A DNA stretch of 64,000 bases. Source: Sphingomonas sp. Leaf34 (GTDB lineage Bacteria > Pseudomonadota > Alphaproteobacteria > Sphingomonadales > Sphingomonadaceae). The notes beneath the pieces were generated by a model. The model had not been told where the DNA came from and ran no database searches. It was given only the letters and a program-made list of their open reading frames with translations. The translations under genes were made by a program, and so were the position numbers. Location: contig NZ_LMLC01000002.1 in the NCBI RefSeq assembly GCF_001421805.1, positions 664,819-728,818 on the forward strand, written 5' to 3'. Position 1 is the first letter of the stretch. Every line of letters starts with the position of its first letter. Positions 52,696 to 60,882 of this stretch are shown piece by piece.

Positions 52696-52935
52696 TTACG
52701 CTCCATAATATGGTTCGATCTCATCTAACCGGAGCGTGAGCACTCTGCTGGGCAAATGAATATTTAGCCTCTGCCGTTCACCTTCGTTGAAACGAAGGGC
52801 CTTATTCAACAAGTCTCGGATGGCTCCGCGACCGACGACTCTGTCGCCGCCAAGCCAACCACTGCCGAGCGCAATCTCAGGTGCCAGGATGAGAAGGCCA
52901 TAGTCGTCAGGTGCGAGATGCTCGGTTGTGACCAT
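52696..52935 (-). CDS. small hypothetical protein, 79 aa
   Basis: ATG 52935 preceded by AAGGGA. The product begins MVTTEHLAPDDYGLLILAPE, continues GDRVVGRGAIRDLLNKALRF and ends RVLTLRLDEIEPYYGA; mixed alpha/beta, soluble, no family recognised. The frame is open to 53043 but the upstream part has a poorer fit. Confidence 0.5.
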   Translation of the reverse strand: MVTTEHLAPDDYGLLILAPEIALGSGWLGGDRVVGRGAIRDLLNKALRFNEGERQRLNIHLPSRVLTLRLDEIEPYYGA

Positions 52936-53048
52936 GGTGTCCCTTGGCGTGATCGCGGCTTGCTTCTTATACTGAGGATCAGTGCTTGACGACTGAGCGG
53001 CGCTGATCCGGCTGCGGTCATTCACGGGCCTGAACCGGATCAACAGAG

Positions 53049-53080
53049 GGCACGCCTGTTTACAATCGAACAGGCGTGCC
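53049..53080. terminator. strong 12-bp hairpin terminator
   Basis: Perfect arms GGCACGCCTGTT / AACAGGCGTGCC with an 8-base loop; GTTTTT follows on the plus strand at 53086-53091. It lies between the small hypothetical gene and the broken SDR gene and may serve the SDR gene on the minus strand as well. Confidence 0.6.
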
Positions 53081-53094
53081 GCGTCAGTTTTTCA

Positions 53095-53540
53095 TCACCA
53101 AGCTACCGTACCATCAGCGTCGAAGAAGCCACCGGTGGGTCCATCGTCAGGTAAAGTAGCTAGTCGAATACCGATCACAGCCCCCTGCTCCGGAATGCGC
53201 GAGCCTGTGTGCTGGTTCAGGTCGGTCGCGGTGTAGCCCGGGCAGCCGGCATTAACCTTGAAGCCAAGCGGCGCGAGATCTTTGGCGAATGCCACTGTCA
53301 CCGCATTCAACGCCGACTTGGAGCTGTTATAGCCAAGCAGATTAACCTCGGCCATCGGCGCCTTAAAGTCCGATGCCCAGGCAAGCGAGCCCAGGCAAGC
53401 GAGCCCAGGCTGCTGCTGATCATGACGATCCTCGGCTCGGACGCCTTCTTTAGCAAGGGTAGGAAAGCCTGCGTTGTTCGGATCCCCACAACGATGCCTA
53501 AAGGCATTGCCGCAGTGAAACCGCGATCGACAGGGTGATG
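53095..53540 (-). pseudogene. SDR gene: 5' half missing and broken by a 14-bp tandem duplication
   Basis: The minus strand encodes the C-terminal SDR part in one frame (MAEVNLLGYNSSKSALNAVT with Tyr-x3-Lys, FAKDLAPLGFKVNAGCPGYT) and the preceding part in another (VVGIRTTQAFLPLLKKASEP, RIVMISSSLGSLAWA). They join perfectly if one copy of a 14-bp tandem repeat (53377-53390 and 53391-53404) is removed, giving SSSLGSLAWASDFKAP. Upstream of about 53540 the Rossmann TGxxxGIG half is absent. So two independent lesions: truncation and duplication. Confidence 0.75.
53377..53404. repeat. 14-bp tandem duplication inside the SDR pseudogene
   Basis: CCAGGCAAGCGAGC occurs twice in direct succession, followed by a partial third CCAGGC. 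The length of 14 is not a multiple of three, which shifts the SDR reading frame. Looks like a recent slippage event, since the two copies are identical. Confidence 0.85.
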
Positions 53541-53703
53541 CTAACGCCGGCAAATTTGTCGATGCTGCTCGGGGCGCGCGATTAGCGGTGGCCAGAGCGG
53601 ACGCTTACGCCGCGTGCGCTAGAAGCAGCGAGAATAGTTCCTTTCAGGAGGAACTTTTAATCCTATGGAGACTTTGGCGACTAGGAACCTTCCGGAGACG
53701 ACG

Positions 53704-54618
53704 ATGCGCCTGGCTTTGACTCTTGCCTTGCTCGCCCTTGTACCGATCACCGCCGGCGCGGCGCCGGGCAAGGTTATCCCGCAGATATGCTGGATCGAAT
53801 ATTCGGCGACTGACCTGCCCGGCGCGATGGGAGGGCAAGGCATCACCGAAATGAAGGTCTGGCACAGCACCTTTTCGGGTGTGCTGGTTCGCCACCCCAA
53901 GGGGGACATCCTGATCGATACCGGGCTAAGTCCCGATGCGCTTGCCGAGGTGAATGAGCTGCCGAAGAACGAGCGCACTTTCGGACAGGGCATCGTCAAG
54001 TCGGCAGAAAGCCGGATCTATCCGCCGCAAGCGCTGGCAAAGGCAGGTGAAGGCGGCGCCGATCTCAAGGCTATCCTAATCACCCATGCGCACTATGACC
54101 ACATGGGCGGCGCGTTGACATTAACGGCGCCGGTGCTCGTCTCGGCCGCGGAGAAGCAGTGGATCAAGGCACAGACCAAGTCGCCCACCATCGTGCCACC
54201 GTCTATGGCGGGCAGGCTGTCGTCGCGGTTGCAGGTAATCCAATATGATTCCGGCGCGTACATGGGGTTCGCGCAGAGCAAGGATTATTATGGCGATCAC
54301 AGTGTCGTTGTCGTGCCGCTCCCCGGCCACACGCCGGGATCGCAAGGCGTATTCCTCAATCTGCCTGGGAAGCGCCTGTTCCTGATCGGGGATACGACGG
54401 ACACACTGGAGGCCGCGTACCGCGGTCTGCCCAAGAGCGACGTCGTGCGCAGCGCAACCGACTTCGTCCCCGAGCTGGCGGATCGGCAGGCAGCGGCGAT
54501 AGCGCGCTTCCACCGCGCGCATCCCGACATCGCAATTATCCCCGCTCACGACCGGACCGCATACGCGGTCGCGTTCGGGCAGCCCTTCGCCTGCACCGCC
54601 GCAGCCCCGCGCCGGTAA
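53704..54618 (+). CDS. secreted metallo-beta-lactamase-fold hydrolase
   Basis: 304 residues from ATG 53704 (GGAG upstream). Signal peptide MRLALTLALLALVPITAGA. MBL metal ligands: LITHAHYDHMGGAL (H-x-H-x-D-H), then His in PLPGHTPGSQGVFL, Asp in FLIGDTTDTLE, and His in IIPAHDRTAY. The fold resembles N-acyl-homoserine-lactonase/AhlD-like and other lactonases. It acts in the periplasm on a lactone or thioester-like substrate. Followed 39 bp later by a secreted ABM-like protein, possibly in one unit. Confidence 0.87.
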   Translation: MRLALTLALLALVPITAGAAPGKVIPQICWIEYSATDLPGAMGGQGITEMKVWHSTFSGVLVRHPKGDILIDTGLSPDALAEVNELPKNERTFGQGIVKSAESRIYPPQALAKAGEGGADLKAILITHAHYDHMGGALTLTAPVLVSAAEKQWIKAQTKSPTIVPPSMAGRLSSRLQVIQYDSGAYMGFAQSKDYYGDHSVVVVPLPGHTPGSQGVFLNLPGKRLFLIGDTTDTLEAAYRGLPKSDVVRSATDFVPELADRQAAAIARFHRAHPDIAIIPAHDRTAYAVAFGQPFACTAAAPRR

Positions 54619-54657
54619 CCGCTTCACGCGTATCCATAAAGTGGAAAGGAACCGACA

Positions 54658-55041
54658 GTGTCCATGAAAAAATTGCTCACCGGCGCGGCCGTGCTTGCCG
54701 CCGCCGCGATCGCCGTGCCCGCCATGTCGCGCCCGACCCTATCCCCGCCGATCATCGAGGTCGTCACGCTAAAGCTAAAGCCCGAAGTCACGCCCGAGCA
54801 GTTCAGCAAGGTCGATCGCGAGGTGCAGGATCAGTACATCGCCAAACGCAGCGGCTTCCTGTCGCGCGAGTCTGCGCCGGGCAGCAATCACGACTGGCTC
54901 GTGATCGTACACTGGCGATCGGTCGCCGACGCGGAAGCCTCGATGAAGAGCTACGCGACCGCACCTGCATCGACCAAGTTCATGTCGATGATCGTGCCCA
55001 ACTCGATGGTGATGACCCGGTACAGCCGCACCAACCTGTGA
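54658..55041 (+). CDS. secreted ABM/dimeric-barrel-like protein
   Basis: 127 residues from GTG 54658 (AAAGGAAC upstream; ATG 54664 is the alternative). Signal peptide KKLLTGAAVLAAAAIAVPAMS. The mature domain has the antibiotic-monooxygenase-like ferredoxin fold pattern: IIEVVTLKLKPEVTPEQFSKV, then SGFLSRESAPGSNHDWLVIVHW and ADAEASMKSY. Heme- or cofactor-free dimers of this kind act on quinones or lack enzymatic activity; the role here is unknown. Downstream of the metallo-hydrolase gene. Confidence 0.72.
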   Translation: MSMKKLLTGAAVLAAAAIAVPAMSRPTLSPPIIEVVTLKLKPEVTPEQFSKVDREVQDQYIAKRSGFLSRESAPGSNHDWLVIVHWRSVADAEASMKSYATAPASTKFMSMIVPNSMVMTRYSRTNL

Positions 55042-55318
55042 TCCCACGACGCAACGCCCCCTCCCGTTCTGACGGAGAGCCTCCTCGTCTTGATGGGCGC
55101 GTCGCCAAGCGCTTTCACGGCCGCCGCAATTGTACTTGATACGCTAGGGCATGGCTTTGGCGATCAACTGATTGCCTACGATTTGCTGCCCCGGCTGCCG
55201 CAGATCATCGCAACCTGGGGTTGCGACCTGACCAGCGATGCAAAACGCATGTCTGCAGCCCCGTGCTGCCACCGCCCGCGCGCTCAGCGGAGCGCGGCAA
55301 TCTTGACCGCCCTGGCCT

Positions 55319-55665
55319 CTACCTGTCCAACTTGCGGCGGAAAAGATAGCGAACGCGGGCCGCGATATCTCCATGCTTGGTTTCCAGCGCGAAATGCCCG
55401 ACGTCGATCGGATGAACCTCCGCGTCCGGAAGATCCCGGCTGAAGGCATAGGCGCCCGAGGGGACGAAAGCAGGATCATGCTGCTCCCAGATGGCGAGCA
55501 AGGGCGGTCGATGCCGACGCAGATAGTCCTGGAAGGCCGGGGATAACGCGACGTTGGTCCGGTAGTCGATGATAAGGTCGAGCTGAATTTCCTCGGCTCC
55601 CAAGCCGGCCATGTAGGCGATATCGAGTTCATAACCATCGGGGGAAGCAGGGCTAGGTCGCCGAT
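55319..55665 (-). pseudogene. alpha/beta hydrolase (epoxide-hydrolase-like), 3' half only
   Basis: The reading frame ending at 55319 encodes PSPASPDGYELDIAYMAG, LGAEEIQLDLIIDYRTNVAL, PPLLAIWEQHDPAFVPSGAY and VHPIDVGHFALETKHGDIAA. This is the lid and C-terminal part of an epoxide-hydrolase/haloalkane-dehalogenase-type enzyme, including the acidic residue (EQHDP) and catalytic His (GHFALE). A TAG stops the frame upstream and the N-terminal nucleophile-elbow half is absent. The surrounding 55042-55318 and 55666-55910 hold no intact gene. Confidence 0.65.
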
Positions 55666-55910
55666 GCGATCGCCGCTAGCCGTTTGCGTCGAGTGCTGTC
55701 GGGCTGGAACAAGGCGCCCATCTTGGTTCACCTGCCCTTCCCTCCCGAACCTGCCGCAAGGGGTGCGGTAGGGACGCTGATCGACCAGTTCGTCCCGACT
55801 TTGAGCGAACGGCTCCGCACCACGCTGCTACGATCGGCCGATCAACACTTGCGTCTGCGCTGGCGCGGCGACGGATCAATGCCGATGCAAGGCCGCTGTC
55901 CGCAAGATCA

Positions 55911-56594
55911 TCATTTCACGGCCGCTTTTCTGAGTGCCTCAAAACCGGCTTCGAAAATCGACACCATCGTCGACAGCGCCAGCTCCATCTGGTCGGAGCG
56001 GACAATCCCGCCGGACAGGTGGTCGATCCGGCCCGTTTGCGCGGCCGCGTAAGTCAGCGCACCCGTCAGGTGGTTGAAGAACCAGAACAGCGATGCTTCC
56101 GGCACATCGGGCGCCAATAACCGCAGGTAGTCGATGAAGCGGCCAACGATCGCGTCGAAATGCTCGTTCATGATCGAAGCGTGTCCAGCGCGAGACGCGT
56201 TCACCACCGCTGCGATCTCGGCAAAGTTTCGCCACCCCTTGCCGCGATTAAAGCCGGCATCAAACATGGGGCGGAGGAAGACGGTAAGCACCCCCCTGAT
56301 GGTGTACTGGCCGTCGCACTCGGCCTCGTACCGGTCCATCGCTGCGTTACGTTCTTCATTTAGGACACTGGCGCGGCGTTCGAACATTTCGATGAACACT
56401 GCATCCCGATCGCCGAAATAATAGCGCACCAATGCCGGATCGAGCCCCGCCTTCAGTGCGATGGCCTTGACGGTAACGCCATCGCGACCATGCGCCGCGA
56501 ACAGTTCTTCGGCCGCGTTCATGATCGCTGCACGGCTAACGTGACGCCTTCGCGCCTGCGGGGTTCTATCCAAGGTCATGCCGGACCATGCCAT
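55911..56594 (-). CDS. TetR-family regulator
   Basis: 227 residues (ATG 56594 or 56579). HTH: SRAAIMNAAEELFAAHGRDGVTVKAIALKAGLDPALVRYYFGDRDAVF, with recognition helix PALVRYYF. The C-terminal domain resembles CerR/RutR-type regulators. It was probably linked to the neighbouring hydrolase gene, now decayed, and may be an orphan. Intact in this sequence. Confidence 0.85.
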   Translation of the reverse strand: MAWSGMTLDRTPQARRRHVSRAAIMNAAEELFAAHGRDGVTVKAIALKAGLDPALVRYYFGDRDAVFIEMFERRASVLNEERNAAMDRYEAECDGQYTIRGVLTVFLRPMFDAGFNRGKGWRNFAEIAAVVNASRAGHASIMNEHFDAIVGRFIDYLRLLAPDVPEASLFWFFNHLTGALTYAAAQTGRIDHLSGGIVRSDQMELALSTMVSIFEAGFEALRKAAVK

Positions 56595-56650
56595 GAAGCC
56601 GGTGCCGGATGATACCGGCTGACTGACCCCCGGCCTGTCAAGGCAGTCGG

Positions 56651-56815
56651 TCAGCGAAACGCATTCGCCAAACGCAGCAACGTCGCAATGACCGCCTGCG
56701 GATCAAGCGGCGCTGACGCCGCGCGCAGCCGAGCTTCGCCCCCGGCCACGATTCGGGACGCGGAGGCAAGCACATCGCGGCCTCGGTCCGTAAGCTCGGT
56801 GGTCTGCACACGACC
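56651..56815 (-). pseudogene. MarR-like regulator, C-terminal fragment
   Basis: About 53 residues: VQTTELTDRGRDVLASAS, RIVAGGEARLRAASAPLDPQ, AVIATLLRLANAFR. The pattern ELT..GR.VL....RIV...EARL matches the end of the MarR winged helix and its dimerisation helix. The upstream part is replaced by an IS3 transposase fragment joined at about 56816. Confidence 0.5.
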
Positions 56816-56818
56816 GTG

Positions 56819-57080
56819 AAGGCGTCGACCACGGTCAGCGCTCTTAACTGCCGGCTGTCGAACAGGGTGTCCGAGACGAAATCCATCGACCACATCTCGT
56901 TCGCCGCCAGTGCCGCAGGTTGGCGTTCGCGGTTGGCAGCGCTGACGTTGCGCCTTGGCCTCTTGAGCCGAAGGCTCAGTCCATCATTCCGATATAGCCG
57001 ATAGACGCGTTTGTGGTTCACGACCCATCCTTCCCGGCGCACCAGGGTGTAGATCCGGAAATAGCCATAGCGTGCCCGAC
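56819..57080 (-). pseudogene. IS3-family orfB fragment
   Basis: Minus-strand segment RYGYFRIYTLVRREGWVVNH, KRVYRLYRNDGLSLRLKRPR, ANEMWSMDFVSDTLFDSRQL, RALTVVDAFT: the HTH_21 and first Asp region of an IS3 transposase, different from the element at 25289. It is cut off on both sides, into an SDR fragment at about 57075 and a MarR fragment at about 56816. Confidence 0.75.
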
Positions 57081-57173
57081 GACATCGGCCCACTGGTCGC
57101 TTCGCTCCTGTCGGACGATGCACGCTGGGTAATGGGCCAGCGCATCGAGGCGTCGGGCGGCATGAGCCTCTGA
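57072..57173 (+). pseudogene. SDR C-terminal fragment
   Basis: The plus strand encodes PDDIGPLVASLLSDDARWVM and GQRIEASGGMSL before TGA 57171-57173, the classical last 34 residues of a classical SDR (residues after the active site, ending in the G-G-M-x-L tail). The rest of the gene was removed at the junction with the IS3 fragment. 57174-57373 contains no intact gene. Confidence 0.6.
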
Positions 57174-57373
57174 TCTCAACTCCAATCCCCCGATCGAAGC
57201 CAGGACCAACTGCCGCTTGAGATCTCTACACTCGACGGCAACAGCACTCCGCTCGGCGGCGACCCCGCGGGACGAATTAATGGGGAACGAATACTATTGG
57301 CGTTGGCTTTTCGGCTAATTCCAGTGGCAGGCGGCGCATCCAATATGCGCACCGCAATGCGATCCCACTGCGT

Positions 57374-58024
57374 TCAGTCGCAAGTGCGCAATCGGTTCTG
57401 CGCGAAATCGCGGAGCCCCGGTGCAAGCTCTGGCATCGCTGCGAGCGCGATGATCTCTGCTGACGTCGCCTCATTGCGGTTGATAATAGTGATCAGTCGA
57501 GACAGGGGAAAGCTATGCTGTGGCCGAGCGACAAGTTCCACCTCATCACCAGCCGTGAGCTGCCCAGCTTCCAGAACCCGGTAGTACCAACCTGCGCGTC
57601 CGGATTTTACCATCGCCTTCGGCAATCGCTTGTCGTGAAAGTGCAAGGCCAGCTTAAAGCAGGGCTGCCTCGGCTGACAGACCTGCACTAACGCGCTCCC
57701 AATTCGATGGACATCGCCCACGAACACGTCGTCCTCGACTAATCCGTCGACCGTCAGGTTCTCGCCAAAACCTCCCGGAACCAGTGCATCAGCATGTTCG
57801 GGATACTCTGCCCGCCAAGTGCGATAATGCTGCATGGCATATCCGTAAACGGCCTTGTCTGGTCCTCCATGGACGGTCAGGTCAGCTTGCTCGTCTCCGA
57901 TAAGGCCCAACTTGGCAACGTCCACCTGATACGGAACTGACTGTTTTACAAAGCCACTCGGCACTGCGTCGGGGCCCAGTGGCGCAATCCGGCCAACCTG
58001 CACTGAGTGGATTTTGATTCTCAT
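57374..58024 (-). CDS. MOSC-domain protein (YiiM-like)
   Basis: 216 residues. Features: GLIGDEQADLTVHGGPDKAVYGYAMQHY (the conserved G-D-x2-x-D-x2-HGG-D-K-A segment), VPGGFGENLTVDGLVEDDVFVGD and the Cys in QPRQPCFKL, the Cys expected to act in molybdenum-cofactor sulfur/metal handling. YiiM reduces N-hydroxylated compounds such as 6-hydroxylaminopurine, so a detoxifying role is possible. Intact gene within the decayed region. Confidence 0.88.
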   Translation of the reverse strand: MRIKIHSVQVGRIAPLGPDAVPSGFVKQSVPYQVDVAKLGLIGDEQADLTVHGGPDKAVYGYAMQHYRTWRAEYPEHADALVPGGFGENLTVDGLVEDDVFVGDVHRIGSALVQVCQPRQPCFKLALHFHDKRLPKAMVKSGRAGWYYRVLEAGQLTAGDEVELVARPQHSFPLSRLITIINRNEATSAEIIALAAMPELAPGLRDFAQNRLRTCD

Positions 58025-58137
58025 GGACGCACCCTAGCGCCTGTGCCTGCACGCATCCACCCTCCGACGCGTTCCACGTACAGGGACATTTGAGGCAATT
58101 CAGCGCTTCAGCGACATCCTGGATCGATAAACGTTCT

Positions 58138-58152
58138 GACCCACAAGCAGAC
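58138..58152. repeat. 15-bp repeat shared with 39898-39912
   Basis: GACCCACAAGCAGAC, with weaker similarity for a further 35 bp. On the minus strand it lies in a short frame starting MNKRPKLGRPKEPASVCLWV (from about 58198), which resembles fragments near 36830 and 39910-39960. Probably remnants of a small DNA-binding or regulatory protein. Confidence 0.5.
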
Positions 58153-58225
58153 ACTCGCGGGCTCCTTGGGCCTTCCCAACTTCGGCCGTTTGTTCATGTA
58201 GGCATATCGTCGCCGACGGGGCCGC

Positions 58226-58474
58226 ATGGATGACGAAAATTGGGACGAAGCCGTCGTTAAAATAGACGGTCGTGACTGTTGGCTTCTTCTGAACGCCATT
58301 CGCAAAGCTTCAGAAATCGCTCAGCAAGCCTGCCAGCAAGCAACGTTGCCGGTTTGGAACTCATGCCGGAAAGGCGTCGCCGCTCACCTGACGAAAAACC
58401 CTCTCTGTGGTTGTCACACACTTTCTCATTCCGACAGGGTATTTCGTATAATCTCCGGAGAAATGGAGCACTAG
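58226..58474 (+). CDS. small hypothetical protein, possibly frameshifted
   Basis: 82 residues from ATG 58226. The N-terminal 40 (MDDENWDEAVVKIDGRDCWL, LLNAIRKASEIAQQACQQ) look genuinely coding. The C-terminal half is less convincing, and an overlapping frame (MPERRRRSPDEKPSLWLSHT) appears more protein-like, so a frameshift near 58340-58360 is possible. No family recognised. Confidence 0.3.
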   Translation: MDDENWDEAVVKIDGRDCWLLLNAIRKASEIAQQACQQATLPVWNSCRKGVAAHLTKNPLCGCHTLSHSDRVFRIISGEMEH

Positions 58475-58670
58475 CGACACCACGTACGCCTCATCTCTGC
58501 CGCCTTTGCAGCAGGCCGCGTAGAAAAACATGTGGTTTCGGATAGGCTGGCGCGTGATCGATTGTTTCGTTCAATGGGCATGGAGATGCGCGACAGCCAT
58601 AGCCCACTTCGGGTAGTTCTCCCGCACCATCATGAAGCTTTATTTTCAGCCACGGACAATTAATTCAAGC

Positions 58671-58833
58671 ATTGCGTGTTGTGGTGACGGATATCGAGTT
58701 GAGCGACGAGGGCAAGATGCTTCGGTTTTAGCGCAAGTACGAACCTCCCGCGATCGGAAATGCTGAGTTGGTCGAGCTTACTTTGATAGAGGGTGGCTGG
58801 CAGCTCAGCGTTTCGGTTCCTGTGGTAATTTAA
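58671..58833 (+). pseudogene. short gene remnant with in-frame TAG
   Basis: In the gap 58475-59297, one plus frame reads LRVVVTDIELSDEGKMLRF, then TAG (58729-58731), then RKYEPPAIGNAELVELTLIE and GGWQLSVSVPVVI to TAA 58831-58833. Both sides of the TAG look coding. May be a nonsense-mutated small gene; no family recognised. Confidence 0.25.
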
Positions 58834-58923
58834 AGGACACTCTGAACGCCAACCGAGCGCATTGCGTGCCTCGCCCTTGTTATGTCCGGCTTGGGTAGTC
58901 TTCGTTTTTACACGGAAATCACA

Positions 58924-59130
58924 CTAATATTCAGGAAAGCGGAAAGTATTATTGCAGATATTTACTGCTTCAGCTCTTTGGACAACGTCCCAGACGGAAC
59001 CCCCTCCTACTTTTGATATGCTTGCGAATTGGACGCAAACTTTTTCACGATCTGGCCGAGAGATTTCAAAGCGCACGTCTGAGCGACTAACTACATTAGT
59101 GATTACGATGCCGCCGCGTTGACATAACAC
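58924..59130 (-). CDS. possible small hypothetical protein
   Basis: 68 residues from GTG 59130: LCQRGGIVITNVVSRSDVRF, SRPDREKVCVQFASISKV, DVVQRAEAVNICNNTFRFPE. AT-richer than the surroundings. Nothing else supports it and no family is recognised. Confidence 0.2.
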   Translation of the reverse strand: MLCQRGGIVITNVVSRSDVRFEISRPDREKVCVQFASISKVGGGSVWDVVQRAEAVNICNNTFRFPEY

Positions 59131-59158
59131 TGCAGCAGGACGGAAAATCCTGCTGCAG
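59130..59158. terminator. 11-bp inverted repeat
   Basis: CTGCAGCAGGA / TCCTGCTGCAG, perfect, with loop CGGAAAA. Terminator-like; on the plus strand an AT-rich stretch (TTAATTTATTTA) follows about 10 bases later. No T-run. Confidence 0.4.
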
Positions 59159-59297
59159 CGCACAAACTTAATTTATTTACCATACACTGAACCCCCAGCT
59201 TGCAAAGGTTCAAGGCCGATACAACAGTTTAACGTGACTTTGCTGGAGTCACACTTCCGGTGCCGATCCACATGCGTGTGCATAGCCGCTGTTCCGA

Positions 59298-59989
59298 CTA
59301 CTCTGCCAAGGCAGCTTCGAGATTGAGCCTCACGTTGTCGCCGTTCCGGCGGAAACCGGGTTGGTTCAGCTTGACGGACCAGACATAGTCATCCTTGGGG
59401 CCGACGTTGTCGATGTGGCACTGGTGGCACTGGGCTCGGGCACGCGCTGACGAGAGCTTCTGATATGGGGCCGCCTGATGCCCGAAGCTGAAAAAGGCCC
59501 AGCCACCCGGCTCCCTGGGGTAGCGCTTGTTGTCTTTGAGCATCACCGCGATGCCGGTGCGCTCCTGGGGAAAGATGACCGTGCTGTCCCCAGCTTGCAC
59601 GTGAACGCCGGAGGGCCGCTGCAATCCTTCGGGTCGGTATTGGTCGTGCTGAATTCCTTGACCATCAACGCCCCTTCCGGCCACTTTCCCGTCTTCATGA
59701 ATATCCGATAAGTGTTCGGCTCGACGTAGACGGCGTGCATCTCAGGCGTCTTCGTCAATTTTTCGTTGAGGAAGCTCTTCGAGATGGTCTCCCACGCGGT
59801 ATAAGTGTGAACCCATTTGCGGTACCCCTTTGGAAGCGCGGCTTCGCCCTGCTCGTTGAAGACGAGCTTGACTGCCGGCGCAGGCAGCCCGGGTCTAGCC
59901 GACCGCTTTTCATCGCTGCCTTCCGAGGCGCAACTCACGACCAATGCGGCCGCAGCCATCATGATACCACAGGACATCAAACGGGCCAT
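59298..59989 (-). pseudogene. cytochrome P460-family gene with a frameshift
   Basis: From ATG 59989 (AGGAGG upstream) a lipoprotein-type signal ends with VVSC, then KGYRKWVHTYTAWETISKSF, MHAVYVEPNTYRIFMKTGKW and NTDPKDCSGPPAF. The frame then diverges. Another minus frame continues GVHVQAGDSTVIFPQERTG, WAFFSFGHQAAPYQKLSSAR, then the heme motif AQCHQCH, to LEAALAE at 59298. One base is missing or extra near 59608-59616. The two parts together are a complete P460 (about 229 residues), a c-type heme protein with the Lys crosslink class. Real loss or sequencing error. Confidence 0.8.
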
Positions 59990-60019
59990 AGATCCTCCTA
60001 GAATCGTGCCGACGGACAA

Positions 60020-60410
60020 ACGTTCGCTCTGTTCTTCGTTGGGCGGTCACGGAAGGTTACAACGCCGACGCGCATTTCGAAGGCTTCGCTGGCCTCGGTT
60101 TGGTAACGCATAACTGCAGGCATCGCCGAGGTCGCCACAGCTGAACCCTTGGGCAGAGTGTGAACGAAATCCCCGCTCTGCGGCTAAACAGCAAGGGGCA
60201 GCGAGGTATTGTATTCCGAGGGCCGCCCGACAGATGCCGGGGACCGAGTGCTCACTGCAAGCGGGGGCTACGGATGGTGTTCAAGCCGCGTCTTAGCCGT
60301 ATGATTATGGCAACTGCTTTTACTCCGTTCTGCGTAGTTTATTGCCCGCTTAGACTTCGGAATCGCGGACTTTCTGCTATTGTACCTGCTTGGATACCGG
60401 CGCGGTCGGA
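60020..60410. other. 390-bp stretch without a gene
   Basis: No frame looks coding; the minus-strand frame overlapping from 60268 is a shadow of the NrsF remnant. No tRNA or clear hairpin. Slightly AT-rich around 60290-60400. Confidence 0.3.
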
Positions 60411-60668
60411 TCACCAGCGAAGGACTCGGGGGGCTGCGATCATTCCTAGGACGGTCGTCATAACAATGCCGACCGAGAACCATGCAAGATCGAGGGATGT
60501 CGAAGGTTCGTTGCGGGCGAACGCGTAGAGAACTGCGCCAATACCTCCGGATGTCAATCCGAGTGCTGCGCCTGTCACGTTCAGATGTGTCGGCGCCTCT
60601 GATCGAACAGTGAAGGTGAGGCAAGCAAATGGCGCAATTGCCAATAAAGTGATCACGCAAGGTGGGCG
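60411..60668 (-). pseudogene. NrsF (DUF1109) anti-sigma factor, C-terminal half
   Basis: Segment RPPCVITLLAIAPFACLTF, APTHLNVTGAALGLTSGGIG, AVLYAFARNEPSTSLDLAWF, GIVMTTVLGMIAAPRVLRW: the last three transmembrane segments of an NrsF-type membrane anti-sigma factor, including the APT-x-Ga-xGL-xGG motif and the end P-R-x-L-R-W. The first half and the cognate ECF sigma gene are absent. An unrelated start at 60737 gives an open frame but not the proper N-terminus. Confidence 0.65.
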
Positions 60669-60882
60669 AGCGACGTTCGCGCTAAGGTACAGGACCGAGC
60701 ACATCGGACAAGTGCCAGCCTCTCTCAATGTCCGCAATCGGGCTCATGCGGGATGGCGGGTATGGGAAGATCACCCTGAATGAGCGGCTGCTTTCGAAGG
60801 CCCCGATTTGCAACCCGAGTGTCCGACATTGGGCGACGTGCACGTCTCACGACTTTCATCCGGCTCCGAACGCGGCCGATTG

